The notes below the pieces were generated by a model. The model did no database searches, was not told the origin of the DNA, and was given only the letters and a program-made list of their open reading frames with translations. A program made the position numbers and the translations under genes. A stretch of DNA of 20,002 bases from Pseudomonadota bacterium (GTDB taxonomy: Bacteria > Pseudomonadota > Alphaproteobacteria > Kiloniellales > J153), in assembly GCA_022572105.1 (NCBI GenBank), contig JACZWN010000036.1, positions 1 through 20,002 on the forward strand, read 5' to 3'. This document shows positions 1 through 6,807 of this stretch, one piece after another. Every line of letters begins with the position of its first letter. Position 1 is the first letter of the stretch.

Positions 1-87
1 TTGCGCGCCCGCTGCGGGCGCGAAGGCCCCAGGTACGCCGGCCAGGGCGGCGAACCAGATCGAGAGCGCGAGCGATCTCATGGCCAT
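1..87 (-). CDS. N-terminus of an exported protein (partial, runs off left edge)
   Basis: The first 29 codons of a minus-strand gene that continues beyond the window. The start ATG lies 9 bases after the stop of rnd, so it is probably co-transcribed with rnd. A second in-frame ATG two codons later is an alternative start. The visible peptide is a textbook Sec signal: Met-Ala-Met-Arg, a hydrophobic core (SLALSIWFAALAGVPGAFA), then a small-residue region (PAAGAQ) that suits signal peptidase I cleavage after an Ala. The mature protein lies outside the window, so its function cannot be named. The signal peptide reading is strong; the identity is unknown. Confidence 0.6.
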   Translation of the reverse strand, partial: MAMRSLALSIWFAALAGVPGAFAPAAGAQ

Positions 88-96
88 GGCGGGCAG

Positions 97-1278
97 TTAT
101 TGGGCTTTCGACCCCGTGGCCCGCTCGCCGGCGAGCGGCACCATCGCGAGCGCGTTGCCCTCGATGCCGAGGGCCAGGCGGCCGTGCTTGAGGGCGAGCG
201 CGTCATTGCCGAAGATTTCGCGCCGCCAGCCCGAGAGCGCCCGCACCGGCGCCGCGTCCTCGGCCGCGATCCGTTCGATATCGGCCACGCTCGCGACCAG
301 CTTCTGGGCCACGTCGTGGCGCTCGCACTGCATCTTGAGCAGGACCTTGAGCAGGTCCACGACCGGGCCCAGGCTGGCGGGCCGATCGAAGTGCGGCAGC
401 GGCGCGGGGCAGTCCGCCTCGGGCACGCTCATCCCCGCGGCCAAGGCCTTGAGGATCGCCTGCCCGATGCGCCCGCGCGCCGCATCCCGCGACATGCCGC
501 GGGTGTGCGATAGCTCCTCGGTGGTGGCCGGGTGATGCGCCGCGATGTCGAACAGCTGCTCGTCGCGCAGCACCCGGTTGCGCGGCACGTCGCGCCGCTG
601 CGCCTCGGTCTCGCGCCAGGCGGCGAGCGCGCTTAGGACGGCAAGGTAGCGCGGCGAGGCCGAGCGGGTCTTGAGCCGCCGCCAGGCGGTCTCGGGATCC
701 AGGCGGTAGGTCGCGGGGTTGGTGAGCAGCGCCATCTCCTCGTCCAGCCAGGCGGTCCGCCCGGTCTTTTCCAAGCGCTTGCGCAGCTTCTCGTAGACCG
801 GGCGCAAGTGGACCACGTCGGAGAGCGCGTAGTCGACCTGGCTTTGCTTGAGCGGCCGGCGCGACCAATCGGCGAAGCGCCTGGACTTGTCGATTTTCTT
901 GCCGGTCAGCTTGCGCACCAGCTTGTCGTAGCCGACCGACTCGCCGAAGCCGCAGACCATGGCGGCGACCTGGGTGTCGAAGATCGGCTCGGGCAGCCGG
1001 TCCATGAGAAACGAGAAGATCTCCATGTCCTGGCGCGCCGAGTGGAAGACTTTCAGAATCTTGCGGTTATCCAAGAGGCGCAGAAACGGCGACAGGTCCA
1101 TGCCCGGCGCCAAGGTGTCGATCGCCGCGGCCTCGCCCGGGCCACCGACCTGGGCCAGGCAGAGCTTCGGCCAGTACGTCGAATCGCGCATGAACTCGGT
1201 GTCGACGGTGACGTAATCGGCATTCGATTGGCGCTCGCAGAAGGCCGCGAGCGCCGCGCTGTCGACAATCAGGGTCAT
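97..1278 (-). CDS. rnd: Ribonuclease D
   Basis: A 393-residue 3'-5' exoribonuclease of the DEDD superfamily, acting in the cytoplasm on tRNA precursors and other structured RNA 3' ends. All DEDDy residues are visible: D26 and E28 in VDTEFMRDSTYW (Exo I), D84 in VFHSARQDMEIF (Exo II), and Y150 with D154 in DYALSDVVHL (Exo III). A C-terminal helical HRDC-like region follows at about residues 205-290. The length is close to the E. coli enzyme (375). The frame stays open far upstream, but the family N-terminus aligns with MTLIVDSAALAAFCERQ, which sets the start at 1278; no strong ribosome binding site precedes it. It lies 59 bases downstream of the HAD phosphatase gene on the same strand, and rnd beside aspS is a common alphaproteobacterial arrangement. 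Confidence 0.93.
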   Translation of the reverse strand: MTLIVDSAALAAFCERQSNADYVTVDTEFMRDSTYWPKLCLAQVGGPGEAAAIDTLAPGMDLSPFLRLLDNRKILKVFHSARQDMEIFSFLMDRLPEPIFDTQVAAMVCGFGESVGYDKLVRKLTGKKIDKSRRFADWSRRPLKQSQVDYALSDVVHLRPVYEKLRKRLEKTGRTAWLDEEMALLTNPATYRLDPETAWRRLKTRSASPRYLAVLSALAAWRETEAQRRDVPRNRVLRDEQLFDIAAHHPATTEELSHTRGMSRDAARGRIGQAILKALAAGMSVPEADCPAPLPHFDRPASLGPVVDLLKVLLKMQCERHDVAQKLVASVADIERIAAEDAAPVRALSGWRREIFGNDALALKHGRLALGIEGNALAMVPLAGERATGSKAQ

Positions 1279-1337
1279 GGCCAGCGGTATACACTCAAAC
1301 CGGAAGCCATGAAAGCGGGCGTGGTTGGACGCCGGGG

Positions 1338-2168
1338 TCAGCGCGCGGCGAGCAGGGCCTCGGCCAGCTCGGCGAAGCCGGCGCCGGCGGGCGCTTGGGT
1401 GATGTAGGCCGGCGCGGCCGGGAGCTGGGCTTCGAAATCGCGCAGGTTGGCGACCCCGACCGCGTTGGGGAAGGCCGCGAACATGGGCGCGTCGTTGGGC
1501 GAATCGCCGACGAAAACGTACATCTCCTTGTCCGCGTCCAAGTCGACGCCGAAGCATTCGGCCAGCATGACGCGGGTCGTGGTCAGCTTGTCGTAATCGC
1601 CGAACCAGCCGTTGACATGGATCGAGCTGACCTTGGCGGTGGCGCCGGCGGCCTCGAACAGCTCGACGATGCGCGCGACCGCCTCGGCCGGCAGCGGATC
1701 CACGTCCTCGCGGTAGTCGATCGCCAGGTCGGCCTCGCGGTAGAGCTGGTCCGAGGCGACGCCCGTACCCGGCACGGCGGTCAGGATTTCCCGCTTCAGG
1801 GCCTCGAGGCGCCGGCGGTTTTCCGTCCGCTCGGCCTGCGGCGCCATGAACCGCTTGGTCAGCTTGCGCCGGGCCGGGTCGTAGCGGAAGTAGAACGCGC
1901 CGTTCTCGCCGACCACGGCGTCGACCGGCCACATGCGCGCGAAATGGTCGCACCAGCCGGCCGGCCGGCCGGTGATCGGCACGACCAGCAGCCCGGCCTC
2001 GTGCAGGCGCTCCGTCGCCGCGTAAGCCGCGGCGGTCAGGCGGCCTTCCGTGGTCAGGGTGTCGTCGATGTCGAACAGGATCCCGCGCACCCGGGCACGT
2101 GCCTCGGGCGCGAAGCGCGAGAGCGGCTGCAGGGTCTGAGCGGTGGTGCCTTGCGGATCGAGGTTCAT
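1338..2168 (-). CDS. HAD superfamily (class IIB) phosphatase
   Basis: A 276-residue HAD hydrolase. Motif I is FDIDDTLT with nucleophile D33 and acid/base D35. Motif II is the Thr in VVPITGRPAGWC. Motif IV is VGDSPNDAPMF with D222 and D226 binding Mg2+. The long region between motifs II and IV fits a class IIB cap, as in Cof-type, sucrose-phosphate and mannosyl-phosphoglycerate phosphatases. The substrate is probably a sugar phosphate or other small phosphomonoester, but cannot be fixed from the sequence. The frame is open upstream to 2309; ATG 2168 is preferred because the upstream extension is low-complexity and leaves little room for the divergent aspS promoter. No clear Shine-Dalgarno sequence is seen, so the start is less certain than the family. 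Confidence 0.85.
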   Translation of the reverse strand: MNLDPQGTTAQTLQPLSRFAPEARARVRGILFDIDDTLTTEGRLTAAAYAATERLHEAGLLVVPITGRPAGWCDHFARMWPVDAVVGENGAFYFRYDPARRKLTKRFMAPQAERTENRRRLEALKREILTAVPGTGVASDQLYREADLAIDYREDVDPLPAEAVARIVELFEAAGATAKVSSIHVNGWFGDYDKLTTTRVMLAECFGVDLDADKEMYVFVGDSPNDAPMFAAFPNAVGVANLRDFEAQLPAAPAYITQAPAGAGFAELAEALLAAR

Positions 2169-2220
2169 GATCGGCGCCAAGAATGCGCCCTGGGCGGCGC
2201 CCGGTCGAGCCCCGATTGGA

Positions 2221-2244
2221 CCGGCGATTGAGCCGGCGATCGAG
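2221..2244. repeat. 12-bp tandem duplication in the HAD/aspS intergenic region
   Basis: CCGGCGATTGAG (2221-2232) is followed directly by CCGGCGATCGAG (2233-2244), 11 of 12 bases identical. A partial third copy (GATTGGA) precedes them. It lies between the divergent HAD phosphatase and aspS starts, just upstream of the candidate aspS -35. It is one of several short tandem duplications in this window. Confidence 0.7.
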
Positions 2245-2256
2245 TCGGGCGCGCGC

Positions 2257-2285
2257 TTGACAAGGTGGCCGGTTCCGTGCCTCTT
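2257..2285 (+). promoter_or_regulatory. Candidate aspS promoter
   Basis: A perfect -35 hexamer in the alphaproteobacterial form CTTGACA (TTGACA at 2257-2262). The -10 element at about 2280-2285 (CCTCTT) is poor. A start of transcription near 2292 would leave a leader of about 40 bases before the aspS ATG. Only the -35 is convincing. Confidence 0.4.
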
Positions 2286-2332
2286 GCGCGCCGGGCTTTT
2301 CAGGCCCAATTCCCGCGGCGAGGGACGACCCC

Positions 2333-4108
2333 ATGCATCCGTACCGCACCCACAGCTGTGGCGAACTGCGCCTTTCGCACGCCGGCGCGACCGCGCGCCT
2401 CTCGGGCTGGGTCCACCGCAAGCGCGATCACGGCCAGCTGCTGTTCATCGATCTGCGCGACACCTTCGGCCTGACCCAATGCGTGATCGACGTCTCCAGC
2501 CCGCTCTTCGCCGAGCTCGAAGCGGTGCGCGTGGAGAGCGTGATCACGGTGACCGGCCCGGTCGTCGAGCGCGACCCGGAGACGGTCAACCCGAACCTTC
2601 CGACCGGCGAGGTCGAGGTCCGCGTCGCGGCGCTGGAGGTGCGTTCGCGCGCCGAGGTGCTGCCGCTGCAGGTCAATTCCGACGAGGACGCGGGCGAGGA
2701 GATCCGCCTGCGCTACCGCTACCTCGATCTCAGGCGCGAGAAGATGCACCGGAAGATCCTGTTGCGATCCCGGGTCATTTCTTCGATTCGGCGGCGCATG
2801 ATCGAACAGGGCTTCACCGAGTTCCAGACCCCGATCCTGACCGCGAGCAGCCCGGAAGGCGCGCGCGACTACCTGGTGCCGAGCCGCATCCATCCGGGCA
2901 AGTTCTATGCCCTCCCGCAGGCGCCGCAAATGTTCAAGCAACTGATCATGATCGCGGGCTTCGACCGCTACTTCCAGATCGCGCCCTGCTTCCGCGACGA
3001 GGACAGCCGCGCCGACCGCTCGCCGGGCGAGTTCTATCAGCTCGACTTCGAGATGAGCTTCGTCACGCAAGATGATGTTTTTGCTGCAATCGAGCCCGTC
3101 CTCTCCGACCTGTTCGAGGAGTTCGCGGAAGGCCGCCAAGTGACCCGGCCGCCGTTTCCGCGCATCCCTTACGCCGAGGCCATGCTGAAGTACGGCAGCG
3201 ACAAGCCGGACCTGCGCAACCCGATCGGGATTTGCGACGTGACCGAGGCCTTCCGCGGCTCCGGATTCGGCATCTTCGCCCGCGCGGTCGAGGGCGGCGC
3301 CGTCGTGCGCGCCATCCCGGCGCCCGGCGCGGGCGCGCGTCCGCGCAGCTTCTTCGACAAGCTGAACGACTGGGCGCGCGCGGAAGGGGCGGCCGGCCTC
3401 GGCTACATCATCTTCGAGGATGGCGCCGGCAAGGGCCCGATCGCCAAGAACCTGGAGCCGGAGCGCGTGCAGGGCATCAAGGAGGCCACCGGGCTCGGCG
3501 ACGGCGACGCGGTGTTCTTCGCCTGCGACAAGGAGAAGGCCGCCGCGCGCCTCGGCGCGGCCGTGCGCACGCGCCTCGGCGACGATCTCGGGCTCATCGA
3601 GCCGGACGTCTTCCGCTTCTGCTGGATCGTCGATTATCCCATGTACGAGCTCGACGAGGAGAGCGGGCGGGTCGCGTTCAGCCACAACCCCTTCTCCATG
3701 CCCCAAGGCGGCCTGGAGGCGCTGGAGACGCAGGACCCGCTGACCATCAAGGCCTACCAGTACGATATCGTGTGCAACGGGGTGGAGCTGTCCTCGGGCG
3801 CGATCCGGAACCACCTGCCGGAGGTCATGTACAAGGCCTTTTCGATCGTCGGCTACGCCCAAGAGGAGGTCGAGGAACGCTTCAGCGGTCTGATCTCGGC
3901 GCTCAAGTTCGGCGCCCCGCCGCACGGCGGCTCGGCGCCCGGCATCGACCGCATCGTCATGCTTCTTGCCGACGAGCCGAACATCCGCGAGATCGTGGCT
4001 TTTCCGATGAATCAAAGAGCCGAGGATCTGATGATGCACGCGCCGGCGGAGGTGCCTTCGGAACGCCTGAAAGAACTGTATATAAAGCTCGATCTACCCC
4101 CCGATTAA
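2333..4108 (+). CDS. aspS: Aspartyl-tRNA synthetase (probable AspRS of the non-discriminating type)
   Basis: A 591-residue class II aminoacyl-tRNA synthetase that charges tRNA with aspartate; E. coli AspRS has 590. The N-terminal OB-fold anticodon-binding domain carries GWVHRKRDHGQLLFIDLRD. Class II motif 2 is FRDEDSRADRSPGEFYQLDF (R221, E223), and motif 3 is GIDRIVMLLADEPNIREI with R540. The GAD insertion domain typical of bacterial AspRS occupies the middle of the protein. H33 in RKRDHG corresponds to H31 of the Pseudomonas enzyme, a residue linked to also charging tRNA-Asn; E. coli has Leu there. This suggests, by inference, an organism that makes Asn-tRNA through GatCAB. The start is ATG 2333, preceded by a purine-rich GCGAGGGACG. 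It is divergent from the HAD/rnd genes. Confidence 0.96.
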   Translation: MHPYRTHSCGELRLSHAGATARLSGWVHRKRDHGQLLFIDLRDTFGLTQCVIDVSSPLFAELEAVRVESVITVTGPVVERDPETVNPNLPTGEVEVRVAALEVRSRAEVLPLQVNSDEDAGEEIRLRYRYLDLRREKMHRKILLRSRVISSIRRRMIEQGFTEFQTPILTASSPEGARDYLVPSRIHPGKFYALPQAPQMFKQLIMIAGFDRYFQIAPCFRDEDSRADRSPGEFYQLDFEMSFVTQDDVFAAIEPVLSDLFEEFAEGRQVTRPPFPRIPYAEAMLKYGSDKPDLRNPIGICDVTEAFRGSGFGIFARAVEGGAVVRAIPAPGAGARPRSFFDKLNDWARAEGAAGLGYIIFEDGAGKGPIAKNLEPERVQGIKEATGLGDGDAVFFACDKEKAAARLGAAVRTRLGDDLGLIEPDVFRFCWIVDYPMYELDEESGRVAFSHNPFSMPQGGLEALETQDPLTIKAYQYDIVCNGVELSSGAIRNHLPEVMYKAFSIVGYAQEEVEERFSGLISALKFGAPPHGGSAPGIDRIVMLLADEPNIREIVAFPMNQRAEDLMMHAPAEVPSERLKELYIKLDLPPD

Positions 4109-4138
4109 CCGAACATTAACCCTGCCTGTTTACCACTT

Positions 4139-4154
4139 CCTTGCAAGAGCAAGG
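4139..4154 (+). promoter_or_regulatory. Hairpin covering the mini-ORF ribosome binding site
   Basis: CCTTGC-AAGA-GCAAGG is a perfect 6-bp stem with a 4-base loop, 30 bases after the aspS stop. Its 3' arm contains most of AAGGA (4151-4155), the ribosome binding site of the mini-ORF that starts at 4165. Folding would hide that site. It could instead be a weak end of the aspS transcript, but no T-run follows. Confidence 0.4.
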
Positions 4155-4164
4155 AATCTAAACC

Positions 4165-4236
4165 ATGATTCGACTGCATCGTGCCAGGGGGTGCGTCGTG
4201 CCGGGGGGCGCGATCGAAATCGGGGGACGTGACTGA
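4165..4236 (+). CDS. Putative 23-residue leader peptide overlapping the lipoprotein start
   Basis: A short ORF, ATG to TGA, encoding 23 residues beginning MIRLHRARGCVV. It has a good Shine-Dalgarno AAGGA 9 bases before its ATG. Its stop overlaps the lipoprotein start as TGATG, so ribosomes ending here could re-initiate on the lipoprotein. The peptide has no recognisable domain. The spacing and overlap suggest translational coupling; whether the peptide itself matters is unknown, and it may be chance. Confidence 0.35.
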   Translation: MIRLHRARGCVVPGGAIEIGGRD

Positions 4237-4805
4237 TGCGTTGGCTTCTTTTCGCCGCGGCCGCCGTCGCGCTTTCCGGCTGCGGCATTCCGCCGATGAT
4301 AACCGTTGCCTCCTTGATGCTCGACGCCGCCAGCTACGGAGCGACCGGGAAAACGGTCACCGATCACGCGCTTTCGGCGGTGCTTCAGAAAGACTGTGCG
4401 CTGCTCCGTGGCCTCAAGGGCTCGGTTTGCGTCGCCGAAGGCAGCGCCGAGGCGGCGGCCAAGCCGTCCGGGGAAGCCGAGACGCGCGCGTCGCAGCACC
4501 TCGCCCTTCTCGAGGAGGGGCCCAACCGCGCGACCGCGCATCAGTCGACCGGATCGGATGCGCGCGTGACCCTGCAAAGCACCTTCGCGACCGACCCGAG
4601 CATCGCGCCAAAACCGGACCCGGCGCAGGCGCGCGGCGAGGCCGACCGGGTCCGGCACGATCGCCTCGACGAGGCCGTCTATCTCCGTGACGACGCGGGT
4701 CCTGCGCGCGCGACGCGGGTCGGGCGGCAGGTGAGCGGCGCCGGTTACCTGAGCGCCGGTTACCTGAGCCAGGGCATCGTGCCGGAGCGCGAGACCGACG
4801 GCTGA
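4236..4805 (+). CDS. Putative lipoprotein of unknown function
   Basis: A 189-residue protein with a clear lipoprotein signal: MRWLLFAAAAVALSGCG, lipobox LSGC, lipidated Cys16. The segment after it, SYGATGKTVTDHALSAV and KDCALLRGLKGSVCV, is the most conserved-looking part and has two Cys residues that could pair in the periplasm. The rest is low-complexity and charged, probably disordered. Residue 17 is Gly, not Asp, so outer-membrane sorting is likely by the E. coli rule. Near the C-terminus AGYLS occurs twice through an exact 15-bp duplication. It has its own ribosome binding site (GGGGGA) inside the preceding mini-ORF. I do not recognise a named family, and the function is unknown. Confidence 0.75.
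   Translation: MRWLLFAAAAVALSGCGIPPMITVASLMLDAASYGATGKTVTDHALSAVLQKDCALLRGLKGSVCVAEGSAEAAAKPSGEAETRASQHLALLEEGPNRATAHQSTGSDARVTLQSTFATDPSIAPKPDPAQARGEADRVRHDRLDEAVYLRDDAGPARATRVGRQVSGAGYLSAGYLSQGIVPERETDG
4738..4767. repeat. Exact 15-bp tandem duplication in the lipoprotein gene
   Basis: GCGCCGGTTACCTGA occurs twice back to back with no mismatch. It is in frame, so it duplicates AGYLS without shifting the reading frame. Perfect identity suggests a recent or unstable duplication. Confidence 0.85.
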
Positions 4806-4827
4806 GCGGCGCTCGCGAGGGCCGCTC
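4804..4827 (+). terminator. Possible hairpin at the end of the lipoprotein gene
   Basis: GAGCGGC (4804-4810) and GCCGCTC (4821-4827) form a 7-bp GC-rich stem around a 10-base loop that is itself palindromic (CTCGCGAG). It begins at the lipoprotein stop codon. There is no T-run, so it may act only as an mRNA 3'-end stabiliser. Confidence 0.3.
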
Positions 4828-4869
4828 CGCGGCGCCGATTCTTCGGGCCACGCGCCGCGCGCCCCGCAT

Positions 4870-4899
4870 TTGCCAAGCGGGCATCCCACGAATTAGACT
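4870..4899 (+). promoter_or_regulatory. Candidate promoter of the agmatine deiminase-family operon
   Basis: TTGCCA (4870-4875, 5 of 6 to the -35 consensus) is separated by 18 bases from TAGACT (4894-4899, 4 of 6 to -10). This would give a leader of about 65 bases before the ATG at 4971, which has a strong GAGGAGGAGG ribosome binding site. Confidence 0.4.
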
Positions 4900-4970
4900 C
4901 CCCGACCAGATTTCCACGGCTGCGCGGCGCGGGTTTGGGCGCGCGGCGCGTTTGAGGAGGAGGCCACCCC

Positions 4971-6005
4971 ATGGCGACGCCGGCTGACGAGGGCTTCACC
5001 ATGCCCGCCGAGTGGGCCCCGCACGACCGCTGCTGGATGGCCTGGCCGTGCCGCGAGGCGCTGTGGGGCGAGCATCTGGACGCGGCACGCGAGGCCACCG
5101 CCGAGGTCGCGCGCGCGATCGCGGCCTTCGAGCCGGTCACCATGATCGCCAACCCGGAGAGCATCGCCGAGGTGTCGTTGCGTTGCGGCGGCGGGGTCGC
5201 CTGCCTGCCCATGGCCCACGACGATTCCTGGATCCGCGACAACGGCCCGACCTTCGTCGTCGACGGGCGCGGCGGGGTCGCCGGCATCGACTGGCGGTTC
5301 AACGCCTGGGGCGGACGGCATGAAGCCTACGACAAGGACGCCGCCGTTGCCCGGGCCGTGCTCGAGCACTTGGAGCTGCCGCGCCACGCCGCGCCCCTGG
5401 TGCTGGAAGGCGGCGCCATCCACGTCGACGGCGACGGCACCTGTATGACCACCGAGCGGTGCCTGCTCGACCCGAACCGCAACCCGGAGCTGGGCAAGAC
5501 CGCGATCGAGGCACTGCTCGGCACGCACCTGGGGGTGCGCCGAGTGATCTGGCTGGGCGAGGGCCTGCGCGACGACGACAGCGGCGGACACGTCGACAAC
5601 CTGGCGTGCTTCGTCCGCCCCGGGGTCGTGCTCGCGCTCGCCGCCGACGACCCGGAAGACGAGAACCACGCCGCGCTTGCGGACAACCTGGCGCGCCTGC
5701 GTGCCGCGCGCGACGCCAAGGGGCGCGAGCTCGAGGTGATCGAGGTGGCGCAGCCGGGCCCGGCCAAGGGCGACGACGGCCGGCGCCTCGCCCTGTCCTA
5801 CGTCAACTTCTATCTCGCCAACGGGGCCGTGATCCTGCCGTCGTTCGAGGATTCCAAGGACAAGGCCGCCTACGAAACCCTCGCCGCCTGCTTCCCCGGG
5901 CGCGAGCTGCGCCAGGTGCCGGCGCTCGACATCCTGCGCGGCGGCGGCGGCATCCACAGCATCACCCAGCAACAGCCGAGCGCGGGCGAGGCAAGCCCGG
6001 ACTAG
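4971..6005 (+). CDS. Agmatine deiminase-family protein with Ser in place of the catalytic Cys
   Basis: A 344-residue member of the agmatine deiminase / peptidylarginine deiminase-like (PAD_porph) family. Active members hydrolyse agmatine to N-carbamoylputrescine and ammonia in the arginine-to-putrescine route. Family motifs are present in order: MPAEWAPHDRCWMAWPCR at the N-terminus, DDSWIRDNGPTFVVD with D90, LEGGAIHVDGDGT with E146, and GGHVDN with H207 and D209. The C-terminal motif normally reads GGGxIHCITQQQP; here it is GGGGIHSITQQQP. S330 (codon AGC, 5958-5960) replaces the nucleophilic Cys, one base from TGC. Everything else looks intact, so the protein is either inactive, altered in function, or the base is a sequencing error. 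The start is fixed by GAGGAGGAGG 7 bases upstream. It is followed closely by two small genes on the same strand. It would be aguA if the Cys were present. Confidence 0.9.
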   Translation: MATPADEGFTMPAEWAPHDRCWMAWPCREALWGEHLDAAREATAEVARAIAAFEPVTMIANPESIAEVSLRCGGGVACLPMAHDDSWIRDNGPTFVVDGRGGVAGIDWRFNAWGGRHEAYDKDAAVARAVLEHLELPRHAAPLVLEGGAIHVDGDGTCMTTERCLLDPNRNPELGKTAIEALLGTHLGVRRVIWLGEGLRDDDSGGHVDNLACFVRPGVVLALAADDPEDENHAALADNLARLRAARDAKGRELEVIEVAQPGPAKGDDGRRLALSYVNFYLANGAVILPSFEDSKDKAAYETLAACFPGRELRQVPALDILRGGGGIHSITQQQPSAGEASPD

Positions 6006-6037
6006 GGCCATATCGGGTTGCCATAAGGGAGGGTTTC

Positions 6038-6412
6038 ATGGCGGATTTCGACGGCGAGGCCTTTGTCCGCCGGTTCAATTCCGTGTGGGATGCGCACGAC
6101 GTGGACGGCATCGTCGAGATGTTCACCGACGACGTCATATTCGAGGCCTCGTTCGGCTCCGAGCCCCACGGCGAGCGCGCGCTCGGCAAGGAGGCGGCGC
6201 GCAAGCTGGCCGCGGCGGTCTTCGAGCGCATCCCCGACCTGCATTTCGAGGAGCTGCGGCACTTCGTCTCGCCGGACTTCGCGGTCGTCGAATCGGTCAC
6301 CAGCGGCACGCCGGTCGGCGGCACGCCCTACGAGATCCATCTGGTGGACGTGCTCACCATCCGCGACGGCAAGATCGCGGCCAAGCGCTCCTACCGCAAG
6401 GCGCGGCTTTAA
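6038..6412 (+). CDS. NTF2-like / SnoaL-like small protein
   Basis: A 124-residue protein of the NTF2/SnoaL cone-fold superfamily. The features are an N-terminal helix with FNSVWDAHDVDGIVEMFTDD, a glycine-rich turn with a helix (ERALGKEAARKLAAAVF), the IPDLHFEE strand, and a C-terminal VDVLTIRDGKIAAKRSY, all usual for this family. Members range from isomerases and cyclases to non-catalytic binding proteins, so no reaction can be assigned. It starts 32 bases after the deiminase stop with ribosome binding site AAGGGAGGG, and is followed 16 bases later by the DUF3303-type gene. The three genes are probably one operon. Confidence 0.8.
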   Translation: MADFDGEAFVRRFNSVWDAHDVDGIVEMFTDDVIFEASFGSEPHGERALGKEAARKLAAAVFERIPDLHFEELRHFVSPDFAVVESVTSGTPVGGTPYEIHLVDVLTIRDGKIAAKRSYRKARL

Positions 6413-6428
6413 TACTAAAGGATGCCCC

Positions 6429-6728
6429 ATGCTGTTCATGGTCATCGAACGCTTCAAGGACCGGGACGCGCTCGCGGTCTACCGCCGGTTCCGGGAGCGC
6501 GGGCGCATGACGCCGGACGGCCTGACCTTCGTCGAGAGCTGGGTCGAGGCCAACTGCGACCGCTGCTTTCAGATCATGGAATGCGACGACGTGCGACTCT
6601 TGCAAGTGTGGGCCGCCCACTGGCGCGATCTGGTCGAGTTCGAATTCGTGCCCGTGGCGCCGGGCAAGGCCACGGCGGAAGCGCTGATGCCGTTCCTCGA
6701 TCAGCCCCTTGGCGATGAAGGAACCTGA
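6429..6728 (+). CDS. DUF3303-type protein
   Basis: A 99-residue protein beginning MLFMVIERFKDRDALAVYRR, with GLTFVESWVEANCDRCFQIM and VEFEFVPV. This pattern matches the DUF3303 family as I know it: a small alpha/beta, ferredoxin-like-fold protein of unknown function. The ribosome binding site AAAGGA precedes the ATG. It is the last gene of the deiminase-NTF2-DUF3303 run and ends 79 bases before the convergent MFS gene. No function can be given. Confidence 0.75.
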   Translation: MLFMVIERFKDRDALAVYRRFRERGRMTPDGLTFVESWVEANCDRCFQIMECDDVRLLQVWAAHWRDLVEFEFVPVAPGKATAEALMPFLDQPLGDEGT

Positions 6729-6764
6729 GCGCGTGCCCGATGGTTTTCCGCGCAAGGCCGGTTA

Positions 6765-6784
6765 ATACCAACGCTCCGTGGTAT
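6765..6784. terminator. Possible shared hairpin between convergent genes
   Basis: ATACCA (6765-6770) pairs with TGGTAT (6779-6784), with CG/CG pairs continuing the stem inward past one unpaired A. It sits between the 3' ends of the DUF3303-type gene (+) and the MFS gene (-). The flanks are A/T-rich but not a clean T-run on either strand. Confidence 0.35.
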
Positions 6785-6807
6785 AAGAGCGAGGCTTTTC
6801 CAGCAGG

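Noticed and set aside
97..2421. A single 774-residue minus-strand frame spanning rnd and the HAD gene
   Set aside because: Only the last 393 residues match ribonuclease D. The upstream part is the HAD gene read in the wrong frame, an effect of high GC content and few stop codons.
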